A DNA stretch of 6,922 nucleotides. Source: Actinomycetes bacterium. GTDB lineage: Bacteria; Actinomycetota; Acidimicrobiia; Acidimicrobiales; Palsa-688. A program made the translations under genes and the position numbers. Below the pieces are notes generated by a model that worked only from the letters and a program-made list of their open reading frames with translations, did no database searches and was not told the DNA's origin. Shown one piece after another: positions 6,620-6,922 of this stretch. Where the stretch lies: the NCBI GenBank assembly GCA_021821705.1, contig JAKACE010000097.1:1-6922 (forward strand), read 5' to 3'. Each line of letters starts with the position of its first letter. Positions within the stretch are counted from its first letter, which is position 1.

Positions 6620-6646
6620 CCACCGGCGCCCAGTGGCAAGCCCAGA

Positions 6647-6668
6647 GGCCGTGACCACCGTCACGGCC
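6647..6668. terminator. Perfect 9-bp hairpin between convergent genes, probable two-way terminator
   Basis: GGCCGTGAC (6647-6655) pairs without mismatch with GTCACGGCC (6660-6668) around a 4-base loop. It lies 27 bases after the regulator's stop and 25 bases after the stop of the minus-strand gene, almost centred between them. There is no T-run on either side, which is common for high-GC actinobacterial terminators. Position and stem quality together make a shared terminator the best reading. Confidence 0.7.
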
Positions 6669-6693
6669 CCTTGGATGCGAATGACAGTCGAGG

Positions 6694-6922
6694 TCACGAC
6701 ACAACAGCGCCCTTGGGCAGCGCGAACAGCGAAGGCGCCGCAGAGCCGGAGAAGTGGGTCAGCTCGAGCGCGCCGGTAGCTGCGCCGATGTAGGCGACAA
6801 CCTTCGATGTGACGCAGTAGGTGACGTCGTAAACCTTCGCCCCGCTCCGCTGTTTGAGAATGAGGCAGGTGGCGTGCTGTCCCAGGACCGTGCGCTGCGA
6901 ACTGGAGACTGTTGTCCCGGCC
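6694..6922 (-). CDS. Unidentified, probably exported protein, C-terminal 75 residues
   Basis: The minus strand is open from the right edge to a TGA at 6696-6694, giving 75 residues with the remainder outside the window. It is rich in Thr, Ser, Val and Ala with alternating beta-type patterns (AKVYDVTYCVTSKVVAYIGA) and ends FALPKGAVVS. Two cysteines (19 and 36 of the fragment) could form a disulfide. The 'cysteine, short beta strands, F-LP-GA-V end' style recalls C-terminal halves of actinobacterial secreted proteins and lipoproteins, but I cannot name a family. The coding reading is supported by codon-position GC bias and by the terminator hairpin placed just after its stop. The signal peptide, if any, would lie to the right. 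Confidence 0.65.
   Translation of the reverse strand, partial: AGTTVSSSQRTVLGQHATCLILKQRSGAKVYDVTYCVTSKVVAYIGAATGALELTHFSGSAAPSLFALPKGAVVS

Overview
The window is very GC-rich with strong G/C preference at third codon positions, uses GTG and TTG starts, and carries a large LuxR-type (LAL) regulator. It therefore looks like chromosomal DNA of a high-GC actinobacterium. Nothing in the sequence fixes the genus. No insertion sequence, integrase, CRISPR array or phage gene is visible.

Layout. (1) Positions 2-1120, plus strand: the 3' part of a GGDEF-EAL cyclic-di-GMP signalling protein with an intact EAL phosphodiesterase domain and an odd Gly-rich tail encoded by an 18-bp tandem repeat. (2) Positions 3131 down to 1117, minus strand: a two-gene operon of bacterial PH-domain membrane proteins of the YdbS/YdbT type, joined by a GTGA start/stop overlap. 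Its last stop codon overlaps the EAL gene's stop codon, so the two transcription units converge with no spacer. A run of six regularly spaced G-tracts lies within the Pro-rich 3' end of the second gene. (3) Positions 3276-3351: tRNA-Glu(CUC) with encoded CCA, divergent from the YdbS/YdbT operon. (4) Positions 3352-3745: no intact gene. It holds what looks like the C-terminal scrap of a YVTN-type beta-propeller protein on the minus strand, then the leader of the next gene. (5) Positions 3746-6619, plus strand: a complete 957-residue LAL regulator (AAA ATPase, helical-repeat middle, C-terminal LuxR helix-turn-helix), starting at TTG just after a G8 tract. (6) Positions 6647-6668: a perfect hairpin between convergent genes, probably a two-way terminator. 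(7) Positions 6922-6694, minus strand: the C-terminal end of an unidentified, probably exported protein.

Apart from the YdbS/YdbT pair, no shared pathway can be argued from the sequence. The themes are c-di-GMP turnover, membrane PH proteins (in Bacillus linked to envelope stress and antimicrobial-peptide resistance) and an ATP-dependent regulator. I see no convincing new multi-gene system. The points most worth checking are the G8 tract at the regulator's ribosome binding site, the repeat-encoded tail of the EAL protein, the G-tract array, the stop-on-stop convergence and the propeller remnant.
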